A stretch of DNA of 64,000 nucleotides from Paenibacillus sp. 1781tsa1 (GCF_024159265.1 NZ_JAMYWY010000001.1:2542001-2606000), one strand, 5' to 3'; shown: positions 1 through 9,391, counted from the stretch's first letter. Numbers and translations: made by a program. Notes: generated by a model from the letters alone, not told the origin.

Positions 1-255
1 CGTGTAAAATCCCCAAGCTTTCCAAGTACACCCTCAGGCGTAATTTTTCAACCCGGTGCATTTACGGCTGTAGCGGACGGACAGATCTATCTGGAACCAA
101 ACGCACAAGCCAAAAAGGCAGTTGAGCAGGCCCTGAATGGCTGGGACCCGTCCGGTGGTTGTCTCTATTATTTTAATCCAAAGACAGCAACATCCAAATG
201 GATCTGGACCCGTCCACAGGTGAAAACAATCGGGCAACATATTTTTTGTATGTGA
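1..255 (+). CDS. SleB-type cell wall hydrolase, C-terminal part (5' truncated)
   Basis: The frame is open from base 1 to a TGA at 253-255, so only the last 84 residues are in the window. The segment RVKSPSFP...GVIFQPGAFTAVADGQI is the conserved core of the Hydrolase_2 (SleB/CwlJ) lytic transglycosylase domain. The tail reads GWDPSGGCLYYFNP and TSKWIW, also usual for the family. Such enzymes cut muramic-lactam peptidoglycan of the spore cortex during germination or act on vegetative wall. The N-terminus, where a signal peptide or LysM domains would tell SleB from CwlJ or YkvT types, lies outside the window. A hairpin terminator follows. Confidence 0.85.
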   Translation, partial: RVKSPSFPSTPSGVIFQPGAFTAVADGQIYLEPNAQAKKAVEQALNGWDPSGGCLYYFNPKTATSKWIWTRPQVKTIGQHIFCM

Positions 256-263
256 TGATGTTG

Positions 264-303
264 GAAGCAACCAGAAGGCGTGACTTCGGTTGCTTCTTGC
301 CTT
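264..303 (+). terminator. Hairpin terminator after the SleB-type gene
   Basis: GAAGCAACC (264-272) pairs with GGTTGCTTC (288-296), followed by a short T-containing tail. It separates the hydrolase gene from the EF-P modification operon. Confidence 0.5.
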
Positions 304-381
304 TTGAATGGGTTAAAATGGTTGTTACATTTAGCGTAATACGATTGCATGACAAATGACGCCGTAAAGGGGTTTTGACAT

Positions 382-1662
382 TTGAATACATCAGGATTTG
401 AACGAGGTAGCAAGAGAGAGTTTCGTATACATGTGCTTCCGACTAAACGTTTCAAAACGTTCGCTATATCGCTATATGCAGGCGTTCCCTTACGAGAAGA
501 TACAGTAACCAAAGTAGCGCTGACACCCTTTGTTCTGCGACGCGGCACAGAGTCCTATCCGGAAACAACGCAATTTCGTGAACAACTGGAGCATCTGTAT
601 GGAGCCGGTTTTGGTTTTGATGTTTATAAACGCGGGGATTATCAGATTGTACAGTTTCGGATGGATACCATTAATGACTCCTTTGTTGGAGGGGATGAGC
701 AACTGCTGGATCGTTCATTTGCCTTCCTGGGAGAGGTTCTTACCCGACCTGCACAGGAGAATGGACATTTCAGGACGTCTTATGTACAAGCAGAGCGAGA
801 GACGGTGCGGAAAAAGCTGGAGTCCATCGTGAATGATAAAATGCGCTATGCCGCGGAACGCAGTATTGAGGAGATGTGCAAGAACGAGCCGTATCGTCTT
901 CATCCACTGGGTGAGCGAAAGGATCTGCCTGGGATTGAGCCTGATACACTGACTGCGTCTTATCAGGAGTGGCTGCAACAGGCGAGTATGGATCTGTACG
1001 TGGTAGGGGATACGACACTGGAGGAGGTGGAGAACCTTGTTCAGCGTCATTTCAATGTAGATCGAACGTCCTCCTCCGATTACAAGACACAGGCCGCGGT
1101 TCGAGGAGATAAGGAAGTAGAGACCGTTGTTGAGCGACTGAATGTGAGTCAGGGAAAACTCAATATGGGACTCCGTACATCTATCACGTATGGAGATCCT
1201 CAGTATGCAGCAGCACTAATGTACAACGGGATTCTCGGTGGTTATCCTCATTCCAAACTGTTTGTAAATGTTCGTGAAAAAGAGAGCCTGGCGTATTACG
1301 CGTCTTCGCGATATGACGGACATAAGGGCATTGCAACGATTCAATCCGGAATTGAAATCCCTAATTATGAGAAGGCCGTCACTATCATCAAGCAGCAGCT
1401 GGAAGAAATGAAAAGCGGTACAATCAGTGATCTGGAAATGTCCCAGACCAAAGCAATGATCCGTAACCTGCTTAAGGAAATGCAGGATTCTGCCTTTGAG
1501 ATGATCGCTTATGACTTCAATCGACAGTTGTCTGGCAAAGAGAGAACGGCTGAAGAACTGTTGGCTCAGGTAGAACATATTAGCAAGGAAGATGTGCGTG
1601 AGGCGGCAGAACAATTCCGTCTGGATACGATTTATTTCTTGCGGGACGAGAAGGAGGAATAG
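382..1662 (+). CDS. ymfF: M16-family protein YfmF/YmfF, EF-P modification associated (inactive-type subunit)
   Basis: 426 residues, the usual length for the family. The protein has the M16 (insulinase/pitrilysin) fold but the zinc motif is degenerate: the HxxEH site reads E67-Q-L-E70-H71, so the first histidine is missing. This is typical of the non-catalytic partner of a peptidase pair. In Bacillales the ymfF-ymfH-ymfI cluster is linked to 5-aminopentanol modification of elongation factor P. The start is TTG at 382 with AAAGGGG at 366-372; no ATG lies nearby. The next gene begins 3 bases after the stop, so the two are surely co-translated. Confidence 0.88.
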   Translation: MNTSGFERGSKREFRIHVLPTKRFKTFAISLYAGVPLREDTVTKVALTPFVLRRGTESYPETTQFREQLEHLYGAGFGFDVYKRGDYQIVQFRMDTINDSFVGGDEQLLDRSFAFLGEVLTRPAQENGHFRTSYVQAERETVRKKLESIVNDKMRYAAERSIEEMCKNEPYRLHPLGERKDLPGIEPDTLTASYQEWLQQASMDLYVVGDTTLEEVENLVQRHFNVDRTSSSDYKTQAAVRGDKEVETVVERLNVSQGKLNMGLRTSITYGDPQYAAALMYNGILGGYPHSKLFVNVREKESLAYYASSRYDGHKGIATIQSGIEIPNYEKAVTIIKQQLEEMKSGTISDLEMSQTKAMIRNLLKEMQDSAFEMIAYDFNRQLSGKERTAEELLAQVEHISKEDVREAAEQFRLDTIYFLRDEKEE

Positions 1663-1665
1663 TCG

Positions 1666-2946
1666 GTGGAGAGCATTCGGTATGAGCATCTGCAGGAGAC
1701 ACTATATTACGAAGTAATGGATAACGGACTGCATGTCTATATTTTGCCTAAACCGGGATTCCAGAAAACGTATGCTACGTTTGCAACCAAGTATGGATCG
1801 GTGGATAATCATTTTCAGGTTGAAGGACAGGAAGCAGTGAAAGTTCCGGATGGGATTGCCCATTTTCTGGAGCATAAAATGTTTGAAGAACCAACAGGTG
1901 ATATCTTTGCAACATTTGCGTCTTACGGTGCCTCAGCTAATGCGTTTACGAGCTTTGATCAGACGGTTTATTTGTTTTCAGCGACCGAACATGTGAATGA
2001 AAATATACAAACATTAGTCAACTTTGTGCAAAATCCTTACTTCACGGATCAAAATGTGGAAAAGGAAAAAGGCATTATCGGACAGGAAATTGACATGTAT
2101 GCTGATAATCCGGATTGGCGTGTTTATTTTGGATTAATCGAAGCCATGTATCAGAAACATCCGGTGCATATCGATATTGCAGGAACGGTCGAATCCATTC
2201 GTACAATTACCAAAGAGATGTTATATGAGTGTTATAACACCTTCTATCACCCGAGTAATATGCTCTTATTCGTGGTAGGTGGTGTAGATCCACAGGAAGT
2301 CATTGATATGGTTCGTTCGAACCAGGAACAGAAAGATTATAAGCCACAGGGGAGTATTCAACGTTTCTTTGAGCCGGAACCTGAGCAGGTAGGAGAAGCC
2401 AGAAGGGAAGCCAAACTGGCTGTTTCACTGCCGAAATGTCTGTTTGGATTCAAGGAGACGGACGTTGGACTTACCGGAGAAAAATTGTTACGGCGGGATA
2501 TGACAACGCAGCTGATGATGGATCTTTTGTTTGGTTCAAGCACACGATTATTTCAGAAGCTCTATGATGAAGATCTGATCTCGGACAGCTTTGGACATGA
2601 GTATAACAGTTCGCCGCAATACGCGTTTTCAGCTATTGGTGGTGATACGAAAGACCCGGATCAACTGCTGGCACGTATACGTGAGGAAGTGGATGCCATT
2701 GTAGAAAAGGGGTTTGAATCGACGGATTTTGAACGTGCACGCAAAAAGAAAATAGGCGGATATTTGCGTATGCTCAATTCTCCAGAGAACATTGCGCATG
2801 AATTTACACGTCAGCAATTCCGTGGCGGTGATTTCTTCAATATGCTTCCGCTCTATGAATCGATTACACTGGAAGATGTAAATCTCAGACTGAGAGAGCA
2901 TATTCGCTGGGATCAACTGGCTGTATCGCTAGTCGTGAGTCCTTGA
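1666..2946 (+). CDS. ymfH: M16-family zinc peptidase YfmH/YmfH, EF-P modification associated
   Basis: 426 residues. The zinc motif H66-F-L-E69-H70 is intact, in contrast to its upstream partner, so this is the catalytic member of the predicted M16 pair. GTG start at 1666, three bases after the ymfF stop and preceded by AAGGAGGAA inside the end of ymfF. The stop is followed by the ymfI start one base later. Function in EF-P aminopentanol modification comes from knowledge of the Bacillus cluster; the substrate is not evident from sequence. Confidence 0.9.
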   Translation: MESIRYEHLQETLYYEVMDNGLHVYILPKPGFQKTYATFATKYGSVDNHFQVEGQEAVKVPDGIAHFLEHKMFEEPTGDIFATFASYGASANAFTSFDQTVYLFSATEHVNENIQTLVNFVQNPYFTDQNVEKEKGIIGQEIDMYADNPDWRVYFGLIEAMYQKHPVHIDIAGTVESIRTITKEMLYECYNTFYHPSNMLLFVVGGVDPQEVIDMVRSNQEQKDYKPQGSIQRFFEPEPEQVGEARREAKLAVSLPKCLFGFKETDVGLTGEKLLRRDMTTQLMMDLLFGSSTRLFQKLYDEDLISDSFGHEYNSSPQYAFSAIGGDTKDPDQLLARIREEVDAIVEKGFESTDFERARKKKIGGYLRMLNSPENIAHEFTRQQFRGGDFFNMLPLYESITLEDVNLRLREHIRWDQLAVSLVVSP

Positions 2947-2947
2947 T

Positions 2948-3718
2948 ATGGAGAGGGGAACAGGACAATTGAAGGCAATTGGGGAAATGACTGTACTGGT
3001 AACTGGAGCAAGTGGTGGAATCGGAGCGGCTATCGCAGAACGTTTCGCCAGAGTGGGAATGAATGTTGTTATACACTATATGAAATCGCATGAAGCAGCG
3101 AATGAAGCCGCCAGACGGTGCATGGAACAGGGCAGTGGGAGAATCATGACGGTGTCTGCGGATCTTCGCAGCCGGGAACAGATTGAACGTATGCGTGAGA
3201 AGCTGGAGTCACACAATCTCATGCCAGATATCCTCGTGAACAATGCAGGAATATCGCACTATGGGATGTTGTCTGATGTTACAGAGGAGATATGGGATGA
3301 AGTGATGGCCATCAATCTCAAAGGCACGTTTATGTGTACACAGGAAATGATGCCGCACATGATCTCCCAAAGGTATGGTCGAATCATTAATGTATCGTCG
3401 ATCTGGGGGCTGTCTGGTGCCTCTTGCGAAGTGTTGTATTCTACAACCAAGGGCGGGGTGAATGCATTCACCAAGGCACTTGCGAAAGAACTCGCTCCTT
3501 CCGGAGTAACCGTAAATGCTGTTGCTCCTGGCGCCGTTCAGACATCCATGTTAAACCATCTGGATCAGAGTGAATTGAAGATGCTGGAAGAGGAAATTCC
3601 GGCAGGAAGACTTGCTCAACCTGATGAAATCTCGTCACTGGTTTATTTTCTGGCCCTCCCTGAATCGGGGTATATCAACGGGCAGATTATCAGTCCAAAT
3701 GGCGGTTGGTTAACGTAG
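2948..3718 (+). CDS. ymfI: Short-chain dehydrogenase, EF-P 5-aminopentanone reductase YmfI
   Basis: 256 residues with a classical SDR fold: nucleotide motif VTGASGGIG near residue 18, NNAG, and an active-site Tyr in YSTTKGG. In Bacillus subtilis YmfI reduces 5-aminopentanone on EF-P to 5-aminopentanol, which agrees with its place directly after the two M16 genes (1-base gap). The ATG at 2948 lacks a clear spaced ribosome site. A TTG at 2969, behind GAGAGGGGAAC, or the ATG at 2987 could be the true start; the SDR core begins just after these. Confidence 0.88.
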   Translation: MERGTGQLKAIGEMTVLVTGASGGIGAAIAERFARVGMNVVIHYMKSHEAANEAARRCMEQGSGRIMTVSADLRSREQIERMREKLESHNLMPDILVNNAGISHYGMLSDVTEEIWDEVMAINLKGTFMCTQEMMPHMISQRYGRIINVSSIWGLSGASCEVLYSTTKGGVNAFTKALAKELAPSGVTVNAVAPGAVQTSMLNHLDQSELKMLEEEIPAGRLAQPDEISSLVYFLALPESGYINGQIISPNGGWLT

Positions 3719-3881
3719 AGCAGCAATAAAACTTGACTGGCTATGAACAAAATAAGTGAAGGTTGCCGAGAAGCAGCCGTCTTCCGGATTATTTTTAAGA
3801 TGCTCGTATATAAAATGCCTCGAAAGCACATATTACAACTGTTGATTTTAAATCTCATGCGTCATCTAAGGAGGATTTATC

Positions 3882-4145
3882 ATGTCAACAGAAAAAACAG
3901 TGCTCTCCAGTTTTGACACGTGGAAGAAGTTCCTGGGTGACCGCGTACTGCAAGCAGAGAAGATGGGGATGAGTGAAGAAACCATCAACAAACTTGCGTA
4001 TGAAATCGGCGACTTCCTTGATGAGAAAGTCGATCCAGCGAACCATTCCAACCGGGCATTGAAAGAGTTATGGGATGTCGGCGATGCAGATGAGCGTCGT
4101 ACGATTGCGTGCCTGATGGTCAAATTGGCCAAACAAAACGCATAA
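3882..4145 (+). CDS. ymfJ: DUF3243 protein YmfJ
   Basis: 87 residues, matching the small DUF3243 family (YmfJ in B. subtilis is of similar length). It starts with ATG behind TAAGGAGGATTT, a very strong site. It is soluble, charged and largely helical, with no signal peptide. Its function is unknown; the position between ymfI and the DUF3388 gene is the conserved Bacillales order. The hairpin at 4160 ends this unit. Confidence 0.88.
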   Translation: MSTEKTVLSSFDTWKKFLGDRVLQAEKMGMSEETINKLAYEIGDFLDEKVDPANHSNRALKELWDVGDADERRTIACLMVKLAKQNA

Positions 4146-4159
4146 GATTACAGATGAAG

Positions 4160-4183
4160 AGCTCCCGCAAGGGGGCTTTTCTC
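4160..4183 (+). terminator. Intrinsic terminator after ymfJ
   Basis: AGCTCCC, tetraloop GCAA, GGGGGCT, then TTTTCTCT. Confidence 0.75.
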
Positions 4184-4342
4184 TAATGATTACAAACGGA
4201 TTACAGAGCTGTTCTTGTAATTCATTTTCATTTTATATATCATTAACGTGACCCATTTTTAGAAGATGTCTCAGTTTGTTGTCCAGTGGACACGTTCTGT
4301 TGCTGTCGAATAATGTGGAATAATGCATTACGGGGTGTTGAA

Positions 4343-5110
4343 ATGGAATCTAAACAATGGTACATGGAATATAAAATACATAAGAACAGACCCGGTTTGT
4401 TAGGCGATATTGCCTCTATGCTGGGGATGCTTGAAGTGAATATATTGACCATTAACGGTGTGGAAGGCAAAACGCGAGGTATGCTGCTTGAATCGGATGA
4501 TGATGAGAAAATCCGTTTGCTTGGTGAAATGCTTGGCAAAGTCAACAGCATCACCGTATCGGCTTTGCGTCAACCTAAATTGGTGGATATTCTGGCCGTT
4601 CGTCATGGCAGATACATTGACCGTGACTCGGATGATCGCAAGACATTTCGTTTCACACGAGATGAACTTGGGTTACTTGTGGACTTTTTGGGTGAAGTAT
4701 TTAAGAGAGAAGGCAATCAGGTCATTGGTTTGCGCGGAATGCCTCGTGTGGGTAAAACAGAGTCCATTATTGCGGGCAGCGTATGTGCAATGAAGCGATG
4801 GACTTTTGTTTCTTCCACACTTCTTCGTCAGACGATAAGAAGTCAAATGTCCGAAGACGAATTGAACCCGAATAATGTCTTCATCATTGATGGAATTGTA
4901 AGTACGATTCGTTCCAGTGAGCGGCATTACAATTTGTTGCAGGATATTATGTCGATGCCAAGTACCAAGGTTATCGAACATCCAGATATTTTTGTACAGG
5001 AATCCGAATATGATTTTAATGATTTTGATATTATCATTGAACTTCGTAACAATCCGAATGAAGAAATTATTTATGATACGTTTACGGCTAGCTACACCGA
5101 TGAATTGTAA
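4343..5110 (+). CDS. ymfK: DUF3388 protein YmfK (ACT-like domain plus P-loop-like region)
   Basis: 255 residues from the ATG at 4343 (GGGGTG upstream). Residues about 5-75 look like an ACT regulatory domain (KNRPGLLGDIASMLG, then NILTINGVEG). Further on there is a Walker-A-like GMPRVGKTES and a hydrophobic strand ending in FIIDG. This domain layout is that of DUF3388/YmfK, whose function is not established. An upstream in-frame ATG at 4286 would add 19 Cys-rich residues with no ribosome site and was rejected. It lies between ymfJ and rodZ as in other Bacillales. Confidence 0.85.
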   Translation: MESKQWYMEYKIHKNRPGLLGDIASMLGMLEVNILTINGVEGKTRGMLLESDDDEKIRLLGEMLGKVNSITVSALRQPKLVDILAVRHGRYIDRDSDDRKTFRFTRDELGLLVDFLGEVFKREGNQVIGLRGMPRVGKTESIIAGSVCAMKRWTFVSSTLLRQTIRSQMSEDELNPNNVFIIDGIVSTIRSSERHYNLLQDIMSMPSTKVIEHPDIFVQESEYDFNDFDIIIELRNNPNEEIIYDTFTASYTDEL

Positions 5111-5176
5111 GGATCCGTACGGAATCATGGAATAGATTAGCAACAACTCATGAGATAAACATAAGGAGGAGATGGC

Positions 5177-6235
5177 ATGTCTGAACTGGGTCAGCAGTTA
5201 AGAGAGGCCCGGCTGCAAAAAGGGATGAGTCTTGACGATGTACAGGAAATGACAAAAATTCGCAAGAGGTACTTGGAGGCCATAGAAGCTGGAGACTATA
5301 AAGTACTGCCGGGTAGCTTCTATGTGCGTGCTTTCATTAAAACCTATGCGGAGACCGTTGGACTGAACCCTGATGAGCTGCTGGAGGGACACAAAAAAGA
5401 CGTACCGGCAGAAGAGGCGGAAGCAACGATGGAACCGGTTATACAGAAGCGTTCCAGCCGTCCGGTTGAGCGTAGTAATCGATGGATGTCTGTCGCACTG
5501 ATGTGGACATTCCCTGTTTTGATCGTAGTTCTGTTGTATGTATACGTGGTGTATAACAATGGTGATGAAACTGATAATCCAGGTCTTGATTCGGTCAAAA
5601 TTACAGACAGTCAACAAAAGCCTGAAGATAAACCGGATCAGCCTGCCGACAACGGACAGGCATCTAATCCGCCTGCAACAGACTCAGGCGCTGAGGGTAC
5701 GGGTGAAGGCGACGCTGGTGGTAACGGTGGCGGTACAGACACGGAAGGACAGACGGATGGCCAAACTGATGGTCAAACGGATGGCCAAACGGACGGACAG
5801 ACGGGAGAAAATCAGGAACCGACAGACAATTCACCGTCTGCTGTAACAGTTGCAGAAGATGGGAAATCAGGCAACATTACGAACTTCAAAGTTAACGGAA
5901 GTGCAGGGAAACCTGTAACGGTTACGATCAAAGCCTCAGGTCATAGCTGGTTGGAAGTGTATAAGGGCGAGAACTCCAGTGGAGAGAAGTTGGAGTATGG
6001 TAATACAGCCGAAGGCGACAGCTATACCTTTGAGCTGGATAGTGCAGGCATGTATATTAAGTCCGGTTACGCTGCAGCGACCACGATTGAGGTTGGTGGG
6101 CAAGTTGTAACGGATGGCAAGGCGACTAATCGGATCCGTTTGAAGCTTGGTGAAGACAGTGGTAATACTGCTTCTTCCACAGGAGTTGAAAATGGTTCAA
6201 CGGACACTACAGGAGGCACCACTGGTAGCGAATAA
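5177..6235 (+). CDS. rodZ: RodZ-like HTH membrane protein (YmfM)
   Basis: 352 residues. Residues 1-70 form a RodZ-type helix-turn-helix (HTH_25), a basic stretch precedes one transmembrane helix at about 104-126, and a long hydrophilic linker leads to a C-terminal DUF4115-type beta domain (about 225-320). RodZ links MreB to the elongation machinery and helps set rod shape. The linker carries five near-perfect TDGQ tetrapeptide repeats encoded by near-identical 12-base units (about 5750-5800), likely a length-variable tract. Strong AAGGAGGAGATGGC ribosome site. Position before pgsA is the conserved order. Confidence 0.88.
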   Translation: MSELGQQLREARLQKGMSLDDVQEMTKIRKRYLEAIEAGDYKVLPGSFYVRAFIKTYAETVGLNPDELLEGHKKDVPAEEAEATMEPVIQKRSSRPVERSNRWMSVALMWTFPVLIVVLLYVYVVYNNGDETDNPGLDSVKITDSQQKPEDKPDQPADNGQASNPPATDSGAEGTGEGDAGGNGGGTDTEGQTDGQTDGQTDGQTDGQTGENQEPTDNSPSAVTVAEDGKSGNITNFKVNGSAGKPVTVTIKASGHSWLEVYKGENSSGEKLEYGNTAEGDSYTFELDSAGMYIKSGYAAATTIEVGGQVVTDGKATNRIRLKLGEDSGNTASSTGVENGSTDTTGGTTGSE

Positions 6236-6302
6236 CCGGGTCAACTGCAGGAGACAATAATCGTGTCTTAACTTGCAGTTAACTTTTGGTGAAGTGAGGT
6301 GG

Positions 6303-6473
6303 ATGGCTGTGACAGTCAGCTGGATCGTAACGGGTTTAGGGATCATTGTCAGCCTCCTGGGTTATTACCTGACTCCAAGTGCTTGGGGTTACGGAATATT
6401 GGGCTTTGGACTTGCACATGTACTTTTGGGTGTGCTCGATATGTTCAGACAGCCCAACCGGAGCCGTTATTAG
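6303..6473 (+). CDS. Small membrane protein of unknown function
   Basis: 56 residues from ATG 6303; GTG at 6309 is equally likely because GAGGTGG then has proper spacing. Two hydrophobic helices are visible (TVSWIVTGLGIIVSLLGYYL and GILGFGLAHVLLGVLDMF) ending in a basic PNRSRY tail, so it should be a hairpin-type inner-membrane protein. It sits between rodZ and yajQ and ends just before a strong terminator, which supports it being a real gene. I do not recognise the family. Confidence 0.65.
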   Translation: MAVTVSWIVTGLGIIVSLLGYYLTPSAWGYGILGFGLAHVLLGVLDMFRQPNRSRY

Positions 6474-6490
6474 TTGGAAGCTGGACCAGC

Positions 6491-6540
6491 AAGCATTTTT
6501 GGCAGCCACCTCAAGTGGAAGCCAAAAATGCTTTTTTCTT
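6491..6540 (+). terminator. Strong terminator after the small membrane gene
   Basis: AAGCATTTTTGGC (6491-6503) pairs with GCCAAAAATGCTT (6521-6533); an inner CCAC/GTGG stem extends it; T tract follows. Confidence 0.85.
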
Positions 6541-6627
6541 TGTGTAAACCAGCTTGAAATTAGACTTTTGCTTAAGGTATCCTCTATAATGTTACAGAAC
6601 ATACGATTAACTGAAAGGGTGACTGGT

Positions 6628-7119
6628 TTGAGTTCAGAAAATTCATTTGATATCGTGTCCAAAATGGACTTGCAAGAACTGACAAATGCCGTTACACAAA
6701 CCGAGAAGGAAATTGGCACTCGTTATGACTTCAAGGGCAGCAAGAGCAGCCTGAAACTGGATAAGGATGCGTTAACGATCGTATCTGATGATGAGACCAA
6801 ACTTAAGGCTGTCATTGACGTGCTGCAATCCAAAATGGCCAAGCGTGGGCTACCATTGAAAAACATTGATTACGCTAAGGTAGAGCCAGCGTCTTCTGGT
6901 ACAGTCCGTCAGCGTTTGAATTTTAAACAGGGGATTGATCAGGACATCGCCAAGAAAATCAATATCCTGATCCGGGATTCCAAGCTGAAGGTGAAGAGTC
7001 AGATTCAGGGGGACCAGCTCCGGGTAACTGGTAAGAGTAAAAATGATTTGCAAGCAGTCATGCAGCTGCTAAATGGTGCTAACCTGCCTCTGGATTTGCA
7101 ATATACAAATTTCAAATAA
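6628..7119 (+). CDS. yajQ: YajQ family nucleotide-binding protein
   Basis: 163 residues, full family length. It begins SSENSFDIVSKMDLQEL and contains GTRYDFKGSKS, both signatures of YajQ (UPF0234), a two-ferredoxin-fold protein. Homologues bind nucleotides; in Xanthomonas and Pseudomonas they bind cyclic di-GMP, but a role in Firmicutes is not established. The TTG at 6628 fits AAAGGG eight bases upstream. A longer in-frame extension from 6379 runs across the strong terminator at 6491 and was discarded. A TATAAT at 6585-6590 is a possible -10 box. Confidence 0.9.
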   Translation: MSSENSFDIVSKMDLQELTNAVTQTEKEIGTRYDFKGSKSSLKLDKDALTIVSDDETKLKAVIDVLQSKMAKRGLPLKNIDYAKVEPASSGTVRQRLNFKQGIDQDIAKKINILIRDSKLKVKSQIQGDQLRVTGKSKNDLQAVMQLLNGANLPLDLQYTNFK

Positions 7120-7147
7120 TATGGCCTTTTTGTAGCAGAAGTGTTTT

Positions 7148-7176
7148 TTGACACGGTATTAGGCGTATATTATACT
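7148..7176 (+). promoter_or_regulatory. Sigma-A promoter upstream of pgsA
   Basis: TTGACA (7148-7153), 17-base spacer, TATACT (7171-7176). The start of transcription would lie about 260 bases before pgsA, so a long leader is implied; the space 7180-7439 holds no gene I can see. Confidence 0.75.
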
Positions 7177-7439
7177 AAGTGTGCATTGCTGGCAGTCATA
7201 CATCAAGTCCAGTCCTCATCGTTTGCTGACTTTGTGAAAAGCAGTACATCTTCTGGAAGTCGCCGGAACGTTTAAAGCGGTTTTGCTTTTGAGCGGTTGA
7301 CTTTATTTTTTGCGTTTCTACATAGTGGGATCATGTTAATATGGATTGACATTGAAACTGTACATTTCATGTTCCGGATGATGATAACGGGATTATGATG
7401 ATTGTTTGGAGTAATGGAGGATATGAGGGAGGGCGTCTT

Positions 7440-8027
7440 GTGAATTTACCCAACCGGATTACGCTTGCACGAATTTGCTTAATCCCTTTTTTAATGGTGT
7501 TCCTGCTCGTGGATTTTCCATTTTATCCAGAGCCGTTGCAGCTTGGAAGCTTTTCGCTTCCATATAATCAACTGATTGCTGCTGTTATTTTTATCATCGC
7601 CGCAAGCACAGATGGAATTGACGGATACCTTGCGCGAAAAAATAACATGGTTACCAATCTGGGAAAACTGCTCGATCCACTCGCAGACAAGCTGTTGGTT
7701 ACAGCAGTTCTGATCTCGCTTGTGGAGATGGGCAAGCTGGATTCCTGGATTGCAGTGGTTATTATTAGTCGTGAATTTGCAGTTACCGGCTTGCGCCAAA
7801 TCGCATTGCTGGATGGTTCGGTTGTTGCTGCCAGTGCTTGGGGCAAGCTGAAGACGGTAGTGCAGATTGTAGCGATTGTGTTGCTGCTGTTGAACAATTT
7901 CCCGTTCTCATACACGGGTATTCACGTCGATATTATCGCGGTATGGGCAGCAGCGCTTATTACCATCTGGTCGGGTATCGATTACTTTATCAAAAACAAA
8001 AACCTGCTTCATTTAACAAAAGCATAA
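7440..8027 (+). CDS. pgsA: CDP-diacylglycerol-glycerol-3-phosphate 3-phosphatidyltransferase
   Basis: 195 residues. The CDP-alcohol phosphotransferase signature is complete: DGIDGYLAR, eight residues, then GKLLDPLADK. The enzyme makes phosphatidylglycerophosphate from CDP-diacylglycerol and glycerol 3-phosphate at the membrane, the committed step to phosphatidylglycerol and cardiolipin. Several hydrophobic helices are present. The GTG at 7440 sits after GAGGGAGGGCGTCTT; upstream in-frame ATGs lack such a site and the family begins NLPNRIT. The pgsA-cinA-recA order is conserved. Confidence 0.95.
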   Translation: MNLPNRITLARICLIPFLMVFLLVDFPFYPEPLQLGSFSLPYNQLIAAVIFIIAASTDGIDGYLARKNNMVTNLGKLLDPLADKLLVTAVLISLVEMGKLDSWIAVVIISREFAVTGLRQIALLDGSVVAASAWGKLKTVVQIVAIVLLLLNNFPFSYTGIHVDIIAVWAAALITIWSGIDYFIKNKNLLHLTKA

Positions 8028-8072
8028 TGGTTTGTTCTTAAATGGGTAATCATGAAGGAAGCATTGGGTCAG

Positions 8073-8102
8073 GGGCAATAGGAAATTATCCTATTGCCCT
8101 TT
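8073..8102 (+). terminator. Hairpin between pgsA and cinA
   Basis: GGGCAATAGGA, loop AATTA, TCCTATTGCCC, then TTTG. A perfect 11-bp stem but a short U tract, so termination may be partial. Confidence 0.6.
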
Positions 8103-8134
8103 GATCACTCACCATATGTACAGGAGGATGCTCA

Positions 8135-9391
8135 ATGAAGGCAGAAATCATTGCAGTTGGCACAGAGCTACTGCTTGGACAAATCGTCAATACCAATGCC
8201 AGATACCTATCCCGTGAATTGGCTGCGATGGGGATCGATGTATATTTCCAAACGGTGGTTGGGGATAACCTGAACCGACTTAGTGAAGCTATTCGCATTG
8301 CGCAGGGCCGTGCAGACGTTATTTTATTTTCCGGTGGCATCGGACCTACTCAAGATGATCTGACCAAGGATGCGCTCGCAGCTGTTCTTAACCGAAAACT
8401 GCATACAGATCGAATGGCGATGGACAAAATCGAAAGCTTTTTCAGAGATCGTAATGTGGACATGACAGAGAATAACCGACGTCAGGCGATCGTCATTGAT
8501 GGTGGTACACCTCTGGCCAATGAAACGGGCCTTGCGGCAGGAAATGCGATTTCTGATAATGATAAACATTATATTGTGATGCCTGGACCACCTAAAGAGC
8601 TGATTCCAATGTTTGAACAGGAAGTCAAGCCTTGGCTGTTCCAGCATGTGCTAACAGAAGAAATGCCGATCTATTCCCGAATGCTCAAATTCGCTGGTAT
8701 TGGTGAATCTGCTCTGGAAGATCGACTGCTGGATCTGATTGACGCGCAGACAGACCCTACGATTGCTCCTTACGCTAGCGAAGGCGAAGTTACGGTGCGT
8801 GTCTCTACTAAGGCTGCGAGTGAGGGAGAGGCGAAGCTGAAGCTGGATGCGATGGAGGTTCAGATTCGGGAGCGTTTGACAGAACATCTCTACGCGAACG
8901 AGGATGTGCCTATAGAGTATACGATAGTAACCATGATGTCTGACATGGGGCTGACGCTTAGCGCTGCTGAGAGCTGTACAGGAGGGCTTGTCATGCAAAG
9001 TCTGACCTCTGTACCGGGAAGTGCCTCCATGCTCAAAGGTGGAATTGTTTGTTACTCCAATGAAATTAAGGAAAAGCTGCTGAATGTGCCTCATGATTAT
9101 CTGGAAGGTGAAGATGCACCTGGTGCAGTAAGTCCTGAGGTTGCAAAAGTGCTTGCTGAGCAGATTCGCATGATTGGCGATGCTGATTTTGGCTTGGCTG
9201 TTACCGGTGTAGCTGGACCCGGATATTCGGAACGCAAGCCACCCGGACTTGTCTTCATCGCTCTTGCTGAACGTGGAAAAGAGACGGAAATTCATGAGCT
9301 GCGTATTAATGGCAATCGCGAGACTGTTCGCATTCGTTCAGCCAAAGCGATTCTCTATCGCTTATGGCAAAAACTTGTGGCGATGGATTGA
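8135..9391 (+). CDS. cinA: CinA: competence/damage-inducible protein, nicotinamide-nucleotide amidase
   Basis: 418 residues with both expected domains. An N-terminal MoaB/MogA-like (MoCF) domain has GTELLLGQIVNTNA and the FSGGIGPTQDD signature. The C-terminal CinA domain has LSAAESCTGGL, the Ser-containing active site of NMN deamidase. Such proteins convert NMN to nicotinate mononucleotide and recycle by-products of DNA ligase. ATG behind AGGAGG. It is followed by a terminator before recA, so the two are not simply one transcript. Confidence 0.93.
   Translation: MKAEIIAVGTELLLGQIVNTNARYLSRELAAMGIDVYFQTVVGDNLNRLSEAIRIAQGRADVILFSGGIGPTQDDLTKDALAAVLNRKLHTDRMAMDKIESFFRDRNVDMTENNRRQAIVIDGGTPLANETGLAAGNAISDNDKHYIVMPGPPKELIPMFEQEVKPWLFQHVLTEEMPIYSRMLKFAGIGESALEDRLLDLIDAQTDPTIAPYASEGEVTVRVSTKAASEGEAKLKLDAMEVQIRERLTEHLYANEDVPIEYTIVTMMSDMGLTLSAAESCTGGLVMQSLTSVPGSASMLKGGIVCYSNEIKEKLLNVPHDYLEGEDAPGAVSPEVAKVLAEQIRMIGDADFGLAVTGVAGPGYSERKPPGLVFIALAERGKETEIHELRINGNRETVRIRSAKAILYRLWQKLVAMD

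Noticed and set aside
5750..5805. Short 12-base tandem repeats that could suggest a CRISPR or minisatellite
   Set aside because: They are in frame and encode the TDGQ linker of RodZ; no spacers are present.
8651..9295. 214-codon open frame on the minus strand
   Set aside because: Antisense to cinA; no family pattern.
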